In this document: piece by piece, positions 43,102-53,250 of the stretch | Position numbering within the stretch: position 1 is the stretch's first letter | Layout: the number at the start of each line of letters is the position of its first letter | DNA from: Pseudomonas umsongensis | GTDB taxonomy: Bacteria; Pseudomonadota; Gammaproteobacteria; Pseudomonadales; Pseudomonadaceae | Direction: 5' to 3' | NCBI RefSeq assembly: GCF_002236105.1 | Contig: NZ_NIWU01000010.1 | Span: forward strand, 54,357-118,356 | DNA: 64,000 bases | Program-made: the position numbers and the translations under genes | The notes under the pieces: generated by a model | What the model saw: only the letters and a program-made list of their open reading frames with translations | Database searches by the model: none | Told to the model about the DNA's origin: nothing

Positions 43102-44934
43102 ATGTTCCCAGCCTCCCATTCGAGTCGCGCGCGCCTGCCAGCCCTGGCGCTGATCATCACCGCGCTGACCCTTGGTGCCTGCCACAACGCGTCCGCCCCG
43201 ACGCTGCCCACGGCACCGGAAAACGCGTCCGGTTATCGTACCGACCTGCAGACCCGACACGCTTCACGCCACATGGCCGCAGCCGCCAACCCATTGGCAG
43301 CCGAAGCCGGGCGCGAGATGCTGCGTCGGGGCGGTTCGGCCATCGATGCCGCCATTGCCATGCAAGCGGTTCTGACGCTGGTCGAACCGCAGTCCTCGGG
43401 CATCGGTGGCGGCGCGTTGATCGTGCTCTGGGATGGCCAATCCGTGCGCGCCTACGACGGGCGCGAAACCGCACCGGCCGGTGCCACCGAGAAACTGTTC
43501 CTGCAGGCCGATGGCCAGCCGATGCCCTTCACCCAGGCACAGATTGGCGGGCGCTCGGTGGGAACTCCCGGGGTGTTGCGAGCCCTTGAGCTGGCCCATC
43601 GCAAACACGGTCGTTTGCCATGGGCGCAGCTGTTCGAGCCCGCCATCGAATTGGCCGATCAAGGCTTTGTCATCTCGCCTCGCCTGCATCGGTTGATCGC
43701 TGCGGATTCGTCCATAAAGCGCTCTGCGGAAATGACGGCCTACTTCCTGAATGCCGATGGCAGCCCGAAAGCCAGCGGCACCCTGTTGAAGAATCCGCCC
43801 TTGGCCGCTGCGTTGCAACGCATCGCCAAGGAAGGGCCGGATGCCTTATACAAAGGGCCCATTGCGCAAGAGATCGTGGCCAAGGTCCAGGGTCACGCCA
43901 ACCCGGGCAGTCTGTCGCTGACCGACCTGGCCAACTACAGCGCCAAGGAGCGCGCGCCCTTGTGCACCGACTACAAGCGTTGGCAGGTCTGTGGCATGCC
44001 GCCACCGTCCTCGGGCGGGATCGCCATGGCGCAGATCCTCGGCACGCTGCAAGCTCTGGAGACACGCGACAAGCGCTGGGCCCTGGCGCCAATGCGACCG
44101 GTGAAAGCCAGCACCGCCGCCGGTTTCGAACCGACCGCCGAGGCCGTGCACCTGATCAGCGAAGTCGAGCGCCTGGCCTATGCCGATCGCGCGCAGTACG
44201 TCGCCGACTCGGACTTCGTGCCAGTGCCCGTCAAGGGCTTGATCGACCCGGCTTACCTGGCCAGCCGGGCGGCACTGGTCGGCGAGCTCAGCATGGGCAC
44301 GGCCAAGCCCGGCACGCCACCGGGCATCCAGGTCGCCTACGCGCCAGACCGCTCCCCCCTGCGCATCTCCACCTCGCAAGTGGTGGCGGTCGATGACCAG
44401 GGCGGCGCGGTGTCGATGACCACCACCATCGAATCCGCTTTCGGCTCGCATGTGATGGTCCAGGGCTTCCTGCTCAACAACGAGATGACCGACTTCTCGT
44501 TCATTCCCGAAGAGAACGGCCAGAAAGTCGCCAACCGCGTCGAACCCGGCAAGCGTCCGCGCTCGTCCATGGCCCCAACGCTGATCTTCGACCGCCAGAG
44601 TGGCGAATTCGTCGCCAGCCTCGGCTCTCCCGGCGGCTCGCAAATCATCGAATACGTGGCCAAAACCACCGTCGGCCTGCTCGACTGGAACCTCGATACA
44701 CAGGCAGCCATCAACCTGCCCAACTTCGGCAGCCGAAATGGCCCGACCGAACTGGAGAGCGGCCAGTTCAGCCCGGCGCTAATCCAGGCACTCAAGGACA
44801 AGGGCCACCGCGTCAACGAAATCGACATGACCAGCGGCACCCAGGCGATTGTCCGGGTCAAGGATGCACAGGGGAAGGCGTCGCTGGCCGGTGGGGCTGA
44901 TCCTCGGCGGGAGGGGGAAACGTTGGGGGATTGA
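43102..44934 (+). CDS. ggt: Gamma-glutamyltransferase
   Basis: 610-aa envelope enzyme cleaving gamma-glutamyl bonds of glutathione and related peptides. It is made as a precursor that self-cleaves before a threonine. The N-terminus is lipoprotein-like (lipobox LGAC, Cys27). The QSSGIGGGALIVLWDG block and the predicted nucleophile Thr424 in ISTSQVVAVDD are present; E. coli has TTHYS at that site, so the second residue is Ser here. A downstream NNEMTDFS segment is standard. Confidence 0.9.
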   Translation: MFPASHSSRARLPALALIITALTLGACHNASAPTLPTAPENASGYRTDLQTRHASRHMAAAANPLAAEAGREMLRRGGSAIDAAIAMQAVLTLVEPQSSGIGGGALIVLWDGQSVRAYDGRETAPAGATEKLFLQADGQPMPFTQAQIGGRSVGTPGVLRALELAHRKHGRLPWAQLFEPAIELADQGFVISPRLHRLIAADSSIKRSAEMTAYFLNADGSPKASGTLLKNPPLAAALQRIAKEGPDALYKGPIAQEIVAKVQGHANPGSLSLTDLANYSAKERAPLCTDYKRWQVCGMPPPSSGGIAMAQILGTLQALETRDKRWALAPMRPVKASTAAGFEPTAEAVHLISEVERLAYADRAQYVADSDFVPVPVKGLIDPAYLASRAALVGELSMGTAKPGTPPGIQVAYAPDRSPLRISTSQVVAVDDQGGAVSMTTTIESAFGSHVMVQGFLLNNEMTDFSFIPEENGQKVANRVEPGKRPRSSMAPTLIFDRQSGEFVASLGSPGGSQIIEYVAKTTVGLLDWNLDTQAAINLPNFGSRNGPTELESGQFSPALIQALKDKGHRVNEIDMTSGTQAIVRVKDAQGKASLAGGADPRREGETLGD

Positions 44935-44952
44935 GTCGCTTGCAGCGTGAAG

Positions 44953-44984
44953 GGGCCTGCCTGGGCGAAGGCAGGCCCATTTTC
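44953..44984 (+). terminator. Terminator after ggt
   Basis: GGGCCTGCC and GGCAGGCCC pair around TGGGCGAA, followed by ATTTT. It lies between convergent ggt and ddl and may serve both. Confidence 0.82.
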
Positions 44985-44985
44985 C

Positions 44986-46080
44986 TCAACGACTGATTTT
45001 CAACGCCCGTCGAGCCTGGTGTTTTTCCAGCGCCAATTCGATCAGCCGCGTGACCAGTTCACTGTAGGTCATCCCCGCTGCCTGCCACAGTTTCGGGTAC
45101 ATGCTGATGCGGGTGAAGCCTGGCAGGGAGTTGATTTCATTGATCAGGACTTCGCCACTGTCAGTCAAAAATACATCGACGCGCGCCAGCCCGGAACAGC
45201 CGAGCAGCTGGAACGCCTCGACCGCCATCGCGCGAATGCGTTCGCTGGACTCGACGCTGATATTGGCCGGCACCACGACTTCAGCAGCTTTGTCGTCGAT
45301 GTACTTGCTGTCGTAGGAATAGAAGCCACTGTGCACCACGATCTCGCCACAGCCGCTGGCGATGGCGTCTTCGTTGCCAAGCACCGCACATTCGATCTCT
45401 CGGCCCTTGACCGCCGACTCGATCAGCACTTTTTCATCGAAGCTCAAAGCCAGCTCGACTGCCGCCGCATATTCGGCTTCGTCGCTCACCTTGCTCACAC
45501 CGACGGAAGAACCCTGGTTGGCCGGCTTGACGAACAGCGGCAGGCCGAGCTTGCCGCTGACCTCGGCAAAGCCTGTGCGCGCGGCGCTGGCGCGGGTCAG
45601 GGTGACGAACGGCGTGACGGCCAGGCCGGCATCACGCAACAGGCGCTTGCTGATGTCCTTGTCCATGCAGACCGCCGAACCCAGCACATCGGAACCGACA
45701 AACGGCAAGTCGGCCATGCGCAGCAATCCCTGCAGGCAACCGTCTTCGCCAAGGGTGCCGTGGACGATGGGGAATATCACGTCGACGTGACCCAACAGAT
45801 CGGCACCGGCGGTTTCCACCAATTGCTGGTGGGCCTTGCCCGGAACCACGGCCAATTCGCGATTGGATTGATTGAGCGCGATCAGGGCCGGATTTTCCTG
45901 GTTCAGCAGGAAGTTCGAGGGGTCGTTGAGGTGCCAATGGCCTTGCTTGTCGATGCCGATCAACACCGGCTCGAAGCGCGAGCGATCCAGTGCATCGACA
46001 ATGTTTTTCGCCGACTGCAGCGACACCTCGTGCTCGGTCGAGCGGCCCCCGAAAATAACGCCCACACGCAGTTTACTCAT
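44986..46080 (-). CDS. ddlA: D-alanine--D-alanine ligase A
   Basis: 364-aa ATP-grasp enzyme making D-Ala-D-Ala for peptidoglycan. The N-terminal VIFGGRSTEHEVSLQSAKNI, the omega-loop with KPANQGSSVGVSKV and the C-terminal INEINSLPGFT are clear. Its length favours DdlA over DdlB. It is monocistronic. Confidence 0.93.
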   Translation of the reverse strand: MSKLRVGVIFGGRSTEHEVSLQSAKNIVDALDRSRFEPVLIGIDKQGHWHLNDPSNFLLNQENPALIALNQSNRELAVVPGKAHQQLVETAGADLLGHVDVIFPIVHGTLGEDGCLQGLLRMADLPFVGSDVLGSAVCMDKDISKRLLRDAGLAVTPFVTLTRASAARTGFAEVSGKLGLPLFVKPANQGSSVGVSKVSDEAEYAAAVELALSFDEKVLIESAVKGREIECAVLGNEDAIASGCGEIVVHSGFYSYDSKYIDDKAAEVVVPANISVESSERIRAMAVEAFQLLGCSGLARVDVFLTDSGEVLINEINSLPGFTRISMYPKLWQAAGMTYSELVTRLIELALEKHQARRALKISR

Positions 46081-46167
46081 TGCCTGACCTCATCGTGGAT
46101 GGCTTGCAACCTGGGTAGCCGCCACGTTACGACTGCAAGGTCCTGCCGTCCAGCGGCTCGCAGGGAG

Positions 46168-47484
46168 TCAGATCGCCAACTGATTGGCAAACTGCCCCAC
46201 TGCATTGACCACTTTCTGCGCGCCATCCTGGATCTCGACGATCACCGAGCCTGCTTCCGCCGCCAGCGCCAGGCCCTGTTCCGCCTGGAGCTTACCGTCG
46301 GCCATCAGGGCCACGGCGTTGCGCGCCATGTCCTGGTTTTGCCGCACCACGAGGACAATCTCGTCGGTGGCCTGGCTGGTGCGCGAAGCCAGTTGCCGAA
46401 CCTCGTCCGCCACCACGGCAAAACCTCGTCCCTGCTCACCGGCACGGGCCGCTTCGATGGCCGCGTTGAGCGCCAGCAGGTTGGTTTGTTCGGCAATCCC
46501 GCTGATGGTCTTGACGATGGTGCCAATTACCAGTGATTGCTCATTCAAGGCTTCGATGCCATCGACAGCGGTTTGCATGTGCCTGGCCAGGTCACGCATC
46601 ACATCCACCGCCTGCGTCACCACGGCGTTGCCGCGCTGGGCGCTTTGATCGGTTTGCTGCGAGGTGCCGTAGGCAATGTTGGCCGCTTCGGCCACCGCTT
46701 GCTCCTGGTTGACCTGATCGGTGATCACCGTGGCGAATTTCACCACTTTGTAGAGTTTATTGTTGGCATCGGTCACCGGGTTGTAGGAGGCCTCCAGCCA
46801 GACTGTACGACCGTGGCTGTCGACGCGCTTGAAACGTTCGGCCACGAACTCTCCGGTGTTCAGACGGCGCCAGAACGCCTGGTATTCGGCGCTGTTGTAG
46901 TCCTCGGGAAAGCAAAAAGTACGGTGATGCTTGCCCTTGATCTGCGCCAGGCTGTAGCCCATGCCACTGAGAAAGCGCTCGTTGGCGGTCAGCACATTGC
47001 CATTGAGGTCGAACTCGATCACCGCTGTCGAACGCACCAGTGCACCGATCAGGTTTTCATGCTCACGGGAGGCCTCGATGGTGCGGGTCAGGTCGCTGGA
47101 GAAAATCGAAAAATGCTTGATCCGCCCGTCCGCCGTGCGCACGGGCTGCACAATTGAACGCAACCAGGCTTCCTGGCCAGTGCCACGCAACAGACGCACG
47201 GCACCGGCAAAGTGCTCGCCCCGACTCAGTGCGGTCTTGAAACGTAGCTGGAATTCGTCGTTTTTCACATGATCCGGAACGATCTCTTCGATGTGCCGGC
47301 CGATCAGCTCGTTGCTCTTGTAGTGCATCTCGCCGAGGAAGTTCTGGTTGACCGACTGCACCCTCCCGTCAATATCGAGGGTCAGCACGAGCATCTCGCT
47401 TTCCAGGCTTTCCTTCACTTGCTGCAGGCTGGAGAGTTCTTCGCGAAGAGCCGACAGCTCCTGCTTCAAGCGTTTATTGAACAT
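46168..47484 (-). CDS. Soluble PAS-PAS chemoreceptor, BdlA-like
   Basis: 438-aa cytosolic receptor-like protein without membrane segments. An N-terminal coiled coil (residues 1-30) precedes two PAS domains (about 30-140 and 155-260, the second with FCFPEDYNSAEYQAFW and WLEASYNPV), then a methyl-accepting signalling domain containing the kinase-contact tip IAEQTNLLALNAAIEAARAGE. Layout matches P. aeruginosa BdlA, which controls biofilm dispersal, and other Aer-like soluble receptors. A heme or flavin in PAS is possible but not visible. Confidence 0.85.
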   Translation of the reverse strand: MFNKRLKQELSALREELSSLQQVKESLESEMLVLTLDIDGRVQSVNQNFLGEMHYKSNELIGRHIEEIVPDHVKNDEFQLRFKTALSRGEHFAGAVRLLRGTGQEAWLRSIVQPVRTADGRIKHFSIFSSDLTRTIEASREHENLIGALVRSTAVIEFDLNGNVLTANERFLSGMGYSLAQIKGKHHRTFCFPEDYNSAEYQAFWRRLNTGEFVAERFKRVDSHGRTVWLEASYNPVTDANNKLYKVVKFATVITDQVNQEQAVAEAANIAYGTSQQTDQSAQRGNAVVTQAVDVMRDLARHMQTAVDGIEALNEQSLVIGTIVKTISGIAEQTNLLALNAAIEAARAGEQGRGFAVVADEVRQLASRTSQATDEIVLVVRQNQDMARNAVALMADGKLQAEQGLALAAEAGSVIVEIQDGAQKVVNAVGQFANQLAI

Positions 47485-47612
47485 GGGACGCACCGATGGA
47501 CTGGAATAGAAAGCGACTTAGAGCCTAGCCATCGGCCTTGCAGGGATTTTCTGAAGAGCGCTTGAGGATTGTCCTACAAATATAATGAAACCGCGCCAAT
47601 CGTCCCTGCCTA

Positions 47613-48926
47613 TCACGCTGTACCGGCGGCTGGGCAACCGGCGACTCCCGGTGCCCGCGAGCCGAAATACGCCGCACTGCCCACACCCACCGCCCCCATC
47701 ACCGCGCAAAAAATCACGCAGATCCAGGGGCTCCATGGCATCAGGCCGATCAACAGCAAGGGCGTGATGCTCGCCCAGGCGGCGTAGGCGATGTTGTAGG
47801 TGAAGGAAATACCCGAGACGCGAATCCGCGCCGGGAACAGGCTGACCATCACCGATGGCACCGCGCCCACTACTCCGCAACTCAGTCCAGCCACCGCGTA
47901 GGCCAGGCCGACCCAGTTGCCACCGCTGATCAGGCAGGTGTAGAGCACGCCGATACCCAGTGGCAGCAACAGGCTATAAAGCATGACGGTACGCCAGGCG
48001 CCGATGCGATCGACCAGCAGACCGGCGAGCACGCAGCCAATGTTCAGAAACACGATGCCCAATGCGCTCAGGGCGAAGGTGTGGCTGGCGGTCATGCCGA
48101 AGGTTTTTTGCATCATGGTCGGGGTGATGACCACGAACACCACCACCGCTGATGTCAGCACGCAGGTGAGAATCATCGCGGGCAGCAGGGCCAGGCGATG
48201 TTCACGCAGGACTGCCCGTAACGGCAACTCGATGGCTGCCTCGCGCCGGGCTTGCATGGCCATGAACACCGGCGTTTCGCTGAGCCAGCGCCGCAACCAG
48301 ACGCCAATCACGCCAAACACCCCGCCCAGCAGGAAAGGATAACGCCAGGCGTGATCGAGGATCTCCGCTGGAGTAAAAGTCTGCGCCAGGAAGGTTGCCG
48401 TCAGGGCGCCAAGCAAATAACCAAAGGTCAGCCCCGCCTGCAGGAAGCCCAGGGCGTAGCCGCGATGGCCGACTGGCGCGTGTTCCGCTACGAATACCCA
48501 GGCGCTCGGCACCTCGCCACCCACCGCCGCGCCCTGGAGGACGCGCAGGGCCAACAGCAGCAGTGGCGCGAAATAGCCGATCTGCGCGTAGGTCGGCATG
48601 ATTCCGATCAGCAGGCACGGCAGCGCCATCATCAGGATGCTCAGGCTGAACACCTTCTTGCGACCCAGACTGTCGGCGAAATGCGCCATCAGGATCCCAC
48701 CCAGGGGCCGCGCCAGGTACCCGGTGACGAAGATGCCAAAGCTTTGCAGAAGCCGCAGCCACTCAGGCATTTCGGGCGGGAAAAACAGCTGGCTCAAGGT
48801 CAGGGCGAAAAATACGAAGATGATGAAGTCGTAGATTTCCAGCGCGCCACCGAGAGCCGCGAGCCCCAGGGTCTTGTAGTCCGAGCGGCTGAATGGCAGC
48901 GGACGTGGATCTATATTGGCAGTCAT
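47613..48926 (-). CDS. MFS transporter, metabolite:H+ symporter (MHS) family
   Basis: 437-aa inner-membrane protein with 12 hydrophobic segments. The loop 2-3 motif RPLGGILMAHFADSLGRKK and GEVPSAWVFVAEHAP are those of the MHS family (ProP, KgtP, citrate symporters). Substrate is unknown. It is divergent from atoE. A 200-base region between them holds their promoters. Confidence 0.87.
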   Translation of the reverse strand: MTANIDPRPLPFSRSDYKTLGLAALGGALEIYDFIIFVFFALTLSQLFFPPEMPEWLRLLQSFGIFVTGYLARPLGGILMAHFADSLGRKKVFSLSILMMALPCLLIGIMPTYAQIGYFAPLLLLALRVLQGAAVGGEVPSAWVFVAEHAPVGHRGYALGFLQAGLTFGYLLGALTATFLAQTFTPAEILDHAWRYPFLLGGVFGVIGVWLRRWLSETPVFMAMQARREAAIELPLRAVLREHRLALLPAMILTCVLTSAVVVFVVITPTMMQKTFGMTASHTFALSALGIVFLNIGCVLAGLLVDRIGAWRTVMLYSLLLPLGIGVLYTCLISGGNWVGLAYAVAGLSCGVVGAVPSVMVSLFPARIRVSGISFTYNIAYAAWASITPLLLIGLMPWSPWICVIFCAVMGAVGVGSAAYFGSRAPGVAGCPAAGTA

Positions 48927-49056
48927 GAAAAGAACTCTGGCACAGGCAAAAACCAAGGCGCCCATGGTCTACGCAAACGCGCCGACGGACAACCCGTTAG
49001 ACCAAAGTCCCATAGGCCTAAATCAGCGCCGCAAAAAACACTCGTTTGAATTAAGG

Positions 49057-49084
49057 TTGGCGTCTGTCCTGAGGGGCCTATGCT
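49057..49084 (+). promoter_or_regulatory. Putative promoter of short-chain fatty acid transporter gene
   Basis: TTGGCG (49057-49062), 16-base spacer, TATGCT (49079-49084). The following leader CACAACAAACATAATAATT just before the ribosome site is A-rich and resembles Hfq/Crc target leaders of pseudomonads, a hint of carbon catabolite repression only. Confidence 0.4.
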
Positions 49085-49126
49085 GCCCCGAAGACCACAA
49101 CAAACATAATAATTCGAGGTAGTCCC

Positions 49127-50545
49127 GTGGCCGCTGATATCGAAGATACCCGCTCCGCCCGCTTTGCCCTGCGCTGTTCAAGCTTTGCCGAACGCTGGTT
49201 CCCCGACTCCTGGGTATTTGCCGCCCTGGCGGTGATCATTGTCGCCGTGGCCACCATGGCCATGGGCGCCAAGCCGACTGATGCGGCCATGGCCTTTGGT
49301 GACGGCTTCTGGAGCCTGATCCCGTTCACCATGCAAATGGCGTTCGTGGTGATCGGCGGTTATGTGGTCGCCAGCTCGCCACCGGCGGTGAAGCTGATCG
49401 ATCGCCTGGCGAAGTTGCCGAAAAACGGGCGCTCCGCGGTGGCCTGGGTGGCCCTGATTTCCATGGTCGCGTCGCTGCTTAACTGGGGTTTGTCACTGGT
49501 GTTTGGCGGCTTGCTGGTGCGAGCCCTTGCCCGCCGTACCGACCTTAAGATGGACTATCGCGCCGCGGGTGCAGCCGCGTACCTGGGGTTGGGCGCGGTG
49601 TGGGCCCTGGGCCTGTCTTCGTCTGCTGCGCAGTTGCAGGCCAACCCGGCCAGCCTGCCGCCGTCGATCCTGTCGATTACCGGGGTGATTCCGTTCACCC
49701 AAACGATCTTTCTCTGGCAGTCGGGCGTCATGTTGCTGGCCTTGATCGTCATCTCGCTGATCATCGCCTACGCCACTGCCCCCGGCCCGCACACGGCGCG
49801 AGACGCCCAGGCCTGTGGCGTCGACCCGAGTTTCAATCTGCCACCACTGCAACCACGCACCCGTCCCGGAGAATGGCTGGAACACAGCCCGCTGCTGACC
49901 ATCCTGTTGGTGCTGCTGGCGGCTGGGTGGCTGTTCCATGAGTTTTCCACCAAACCTGCGATCAGCGCGATTTCCGGTCTCAACACCTACAACTTCCTGT
50001 TCATCATGCTCGGTGCCCTGTTGCACTGGCGCCCGCGCAGCTTCCTCGACGCGGTGGCCCGCGCGGTGCCGACCACCACCGGCGTGCTGATCCAGTTCCC
50101 ACTGTACGGTTCGATCGCCGCACTGATGACCACGGTCAAGGGCGCCGACGCGCAGACCCTCGCCCACCACATCTCGACCTTCTTCGTGAGCATTGCCTCC
50201 CATGACACCTATGCCCTGCTGATGGGCGTGTACTCGGCGATCCTCGGCTTCTTCATTCCGTCCGGCGGCGGTAAATGGATCATCGAAGCACCGTATGTGA
50301 TGCAAGTGGCGAACGACTTGAACTACCACCTGGGCTGGGCCGTGCAGATCTACAACGCCGCCGAAGCGCTGCCCAACCTGATCAACCCGTTCTACATGCT
50401 GCCGCTGCTGGGCGTGCTGGGATTGAAGGCGCGGGACCTGATCGGCTTCTCGTTCGTGCAATTGCTGGTGCACACACCACTGGTGCTGGTGCTGCTGTGG
50501 GCACTCGGAACGACGCTGGCGTATACGCCGCCGGTGATGCCATAG
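49127..50545 (+). CDS. atoE: Short-chain fatty acid transporter (AtoE family)
   Basis: 472-aa polytopic inner-membrane protein of the AtoE family (uptake of acetoacetate, butyrate or similar). Features include FGGLLVRALARR and FIPSGGGKWIIEAPYVMQ and about 12 hydrophobic segments. GTG start with CGAGGT before it. No atoDAB genes are adjacent, so the transporter stands alone here. Confidence 0.87.
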   Translation: MAADIEDTRSARFALRCSSFAERWFPDSWVFAALAVIIVAVATMAMGAKPTDAAMAFGDGFWSLIPFTMQMAFVVIGGYVVASSPPAVKLIDRLAKLPKNGRSAVAWVALISMVASLLNWGLSLVFGGLLVRALARRTDLKMDYRAAGAAAYLGLGAVWALGLSSSAAQLQANPASLPPSILSITGVIPFTQTIFLWQSGVMLLALIVISLIIAYATAPGPHTARDAQACGVDPSFNLPPLQPRTRPGEWLEHSPLLTILLVLLAAGWLFHEFSTKPAISAISGLNTYNFLFIMLGALLHWRPRSFLDAVARAVPTTTGVLIQFPLYGSIAALMTTVKGADAQTLAHHISTFFVSIASHDTYALLMGVYSAILGFFIPSGGGKWIIEAPYVMQVANDLNYHLGWAVQIYNAAEALPNLINPFYMLPLLGVLGLKARDLIGFSFVQLLVHTPLVLVLLWALGTTLAYTPPVMP

Positions 50546-50712
50546 GGAAGCGGCTACAGCGAGGGTCAGCGCGACCTGAGACTGCGCGTTTTTCTTACAA
50601 AACGCGCAGCGTTGTCCCACCCAATCCAACGGCAAGCCCTGACTCTCGCAACCAGCCTCCTTGAATTAACCTGTCCCGGAGTATCAATCACCAAAAACCC
50701 AAGGAAGATCCG

Positions 50713-51033
50713 ATGACACCGATATCCAAGACACTGGAAGAGTTGATCAATGAAATGTACCAGGACGGTAACGTCTCGGTGGTTGAGTACAGGGCCCTGC
50801 GAGACGATGCCGATCGCCGCATGGACGCTGTTGTCCGCGAATTTGGCCAGCACAACAATGTGACGGCCTTTCAGAAAGCGATGGATGTCGCCATGCAGTT
50901 ATTGCAAAGCGCCGTCCTCGATGCCAAAAAAGCCAGGCTGAGCGATACCGGTGAGGCTATCGTCAAGGATGCGGTTACCGCACAGGTCGAGTACTTGCGT
51001 GCCGGCGGCCAATTGGCGCTACGCCTGTTGTGA
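50713..51033 (+). CDS. Hypothetical helical protein
   Basis: 106-aa mostly helical, soluble, slightly acidic protein with no signal peptide and no recognised domain. The ATG is preceded by AAGGAAGAT-type ribosome site. Coding bias is normal. It lies between atoE and a secreted unknown protein. Confidence 0.6.
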   Translation: MTPISKTLEELINEMYQDGNVSVVEYRALRDDADRRMDAVVREFGQHNNVTAFQKAMDVAMQLLQSAVLDAKKARLSDTGEAIVKDAVTAQVEYLRAGGQLALRLL

Positions 51034-51183
51034 TCGCCTGACCTCACTCCCCCGCAAACACTGATCGCGGGCTGGATCGCACGCTTCGAAAAAAAGTGCT
51101 TGAGGCCTGGTTTTCTGCATCATTGTGTTGATCCAGTATGACGTGCATCTTCGTATCGCGACCACGCTGAAAAGGATCTGAGC

Positions 51184-52356
51184 ATGTTAAGACTCGCAGG
51201 CCTCACCCTCGCGGCCTTTACCCTGAGCACCGCTGCCCACGCCGATATCGCCCTGAAGCTGGGCAGCACCGAACGCGTCAAACGTTTGTTCGCCTATCCC
51301 AACAACTGCAACGTGATCTGCTTTCGCAACTGGACGCTGGAGCAGACCGTCGAGCACTACCTGACGCAAAGCGTACAACGCGATGGCTATAACGATGCCA
51401 AGGTTCTGGTCAAAACCGATAACCATCAACTCCATGCCGAAATCACGGGTGTGCCCAGGAGCTATGAAAAACCCCTGGCAGCGCTGCTTGACGCCGGCGA
51501 CCTGGCCTACGACGGTGCTAGCAAACTGAATGCCGACGGCAAGTGGGCCTATAACTGGCATTTTTTCCTGCCACTGGGCATGGCCCTGGAAAACCGCAGA
51601 AGCGTCGAGCTGCTGCACTTCCCACCCGATTATTCGCTGACCCAGGCCCAGGATTACCTGAAGTCGGCCACCACGGATCGCTGGGCCACGCTGCTGACCA
51701 TCAATGGCGTCACACCCGAGCAGCTACCGGGCTACCAAACCATTATCGATATCGCCCCGATTGCCGCGCCTTCGAACGCAGGCAAGGATCTGGAAGGCGT
51801 CTACGACTACTTCAAGGACTACCAGACCAGCATGGTCAAGCAGGTGACGGTACATTCCAGCGGCGCGGCCTTGCCAACGGTTGCCTTCGGTGCACCGGTG
51901 CGCAACTGGGTCAAGCAGCAGTACGGGCCAACCGTGAATGTGTTGAGCCTGGTGACAATCAGCCCGGTCGACGGAGTAAAAGTACCGCTATTGGGCGCCA
52001 ACCATCCCAGCTACATCTGGTACGCCGCCGATCCAGCCAGCTACACCGGCAAAGACGCCCAGGCCCAAGCCGATACAGCGGGCCTGAAAGTCATGGGCCA
52101 GGATTTGAGTGCCGCTTGCTGGCAGGCCGCTATGGGCCGTGAAACGGACACCAATCCCGATATCGAGCTGAAAAGCTGCACCCAGACCTGGCAAGTGGCC
52201 CAGGCCGATAAAACCTGTGCGCTGTTCTACACCTCGATCCGCAAGCTGACCCCCGCACAGGCCGCAGGCAAATGTGCGACAGCATCGATCAAGGCCCAGC
52301 TCAAATTGCTCAAGGTGCCAGCGCCAGCCCCGGCGATACCCGCGCCCGCGCTATAG
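51184..52356 (+). CDS. Unknown exported protein with six cysteines
   Basis: 390-aa protein with a Sec signal peptide (cleavage at AHA-D, residue 20). Six cysteines remain in the mature part (42, 46, 312, 332, 345, 364), suggesting disulfides. The C-terminus is a PAPAPAIPAPAL tail. A central region (AALPTVAFGAPVRNWVKQQYG) resembles no family I recognise. A plausible ribosome site (AAAAGGATC) precedes the ATG. Confidence 0.7.
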   Translation: MLRLAGLTLAAFTLSTAAHADIALKLGSTERVKRLFAYPNNCNVICFRNWTLEQTVEHYLTQSVQRDGYNDAKVLVKTDNHQLHAEITGVPRSYEKPLAALLDAGDLAYDGASKLNADGKWAYNWHFFLPLGMALENRRSVELLHFPPDYSLTQAQDYLKSATTDRWATLLTINGVTPEQLPGYQTIIDIAPIAAPSNAGKDLEGVYDYFKDYQTSMVKQVTVHSSGAALPTVAFGAPVRNWVKQQYGPTVNVLSLVTISPVDGVKVPLLGANHPSYIWYAADPASYTGKDAQAQADTAGLKVMGQDLSAACWQAAMGRETDTNPDIELKSCTQTWQVAQADKTCALFYTSIRKLTPAQAAGKCATASIKAQLKLLKVPAPAPAIPAPAL

Positions 52357-52438
52357 GCTGACGAGTCAACTGACGGAGAGCGCCGACGACCAGATGTTTT
52401 TGCAACACTGGCGTCGGCAAAGCGTCTGCTGCGCAGGC

Positions 52439-53083
52439 TTACAACTTCTCGACCGGACGCAGTCGATACTGCGGTGGCAATTGCTCGAAACCGCTGATCG
52501 TGGTGTTCAGGCTTTTCCAGCGACCGTCCTTGATGCCGTAGATGCAACCGTGAATCGACAGGTTCTGCCCGCGGTGCCAGGCATTTTGCACAATGCTGGT
52601 ATGGGCGACGTTGGCCACTTGCTGAATCACGTTGAGCTCGCAGAGGCGGTCGACCTGCTCCTCTTCGGTGGCCAACTTGGCGAGCTCTTCACGTTTCTCG
52701 TAGTAAAGATCGCGAATCGAACGCAGCCAACCGTCGATCAGGCCGAACTGACGGTCCTGCATCGAGGCGCGCACGCCGCCACAGCCATAGTGGCCGGTCA
52801 CGAGGATATGCTTGACCTTGAGTACGTCGACCGCGTACTGGATCACCGACAGGCAATTGAGATCCGTATGCAACACCACGTTGGCCACGTTGCGGTGCAC
52901 GAACAAATCGCCCGGCAGCATGCCGACGATCTCGTTGGCCGGCACCCGCGCATCGGAACAGCCGATCCACAGGTACTCCGGCGTTTGTTGACGAGCCAGC
53001 TTGGCGAAGAAGTCAGGATCTTCTTTGGTGATCGCGTCGGCCCAGCGCTCGTTGTTATCAATCAGATCTTGTAATTCGTTCAT
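52439..53083 (-). CDS. can: Beta-carbonic anhydrase
   Basis: 214-aa zinc enzyme hydrating CO2. Zinc ligands Cys42, Asp44, His98 and Cys101 are visible (WIGCSDARVP and VTGHYGCGGV). Length and position match PA4676. It supplies bicarbonate for carboxylation reactions. It is monocistronic and convergent with the exported protein gene. Confidence 0.94.
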   Translation of the reverse strand: MNELQDLIDNNERWADAITKEDPDFFAKLARQQTPEYLWIGCSDARVPANEIVGMLPGDLFVHRNVANVVLHTDLNCLSVIQYAVDVLKVKHILVTGHYGCGGVRASMQDRQFGLIDGWLRSIRDLYYEKREELAKLATEEEQVDRLCELNVIQQVANVAHTSIVQNAWHRGQNLSIHGCIYGIKDGRWKSLNTTISGFEQLPPQYRLRPVEKL

Positions 53084-53250
53084 GCAATGAAGCCTCGATA
53101 ATGGTGCGCTGCTTTGACAGACAACCGTCCGTCGGGGTCACGCGCGTGATGCAAATGCCCGCTGCTGCCCGTTCATGGCGCTCCATGCCGGTGGAATTCC
53201 CTGCAACCCAGTGGGTCCACTCTATAAGGCTAACAGTATGAGGAATTGCC

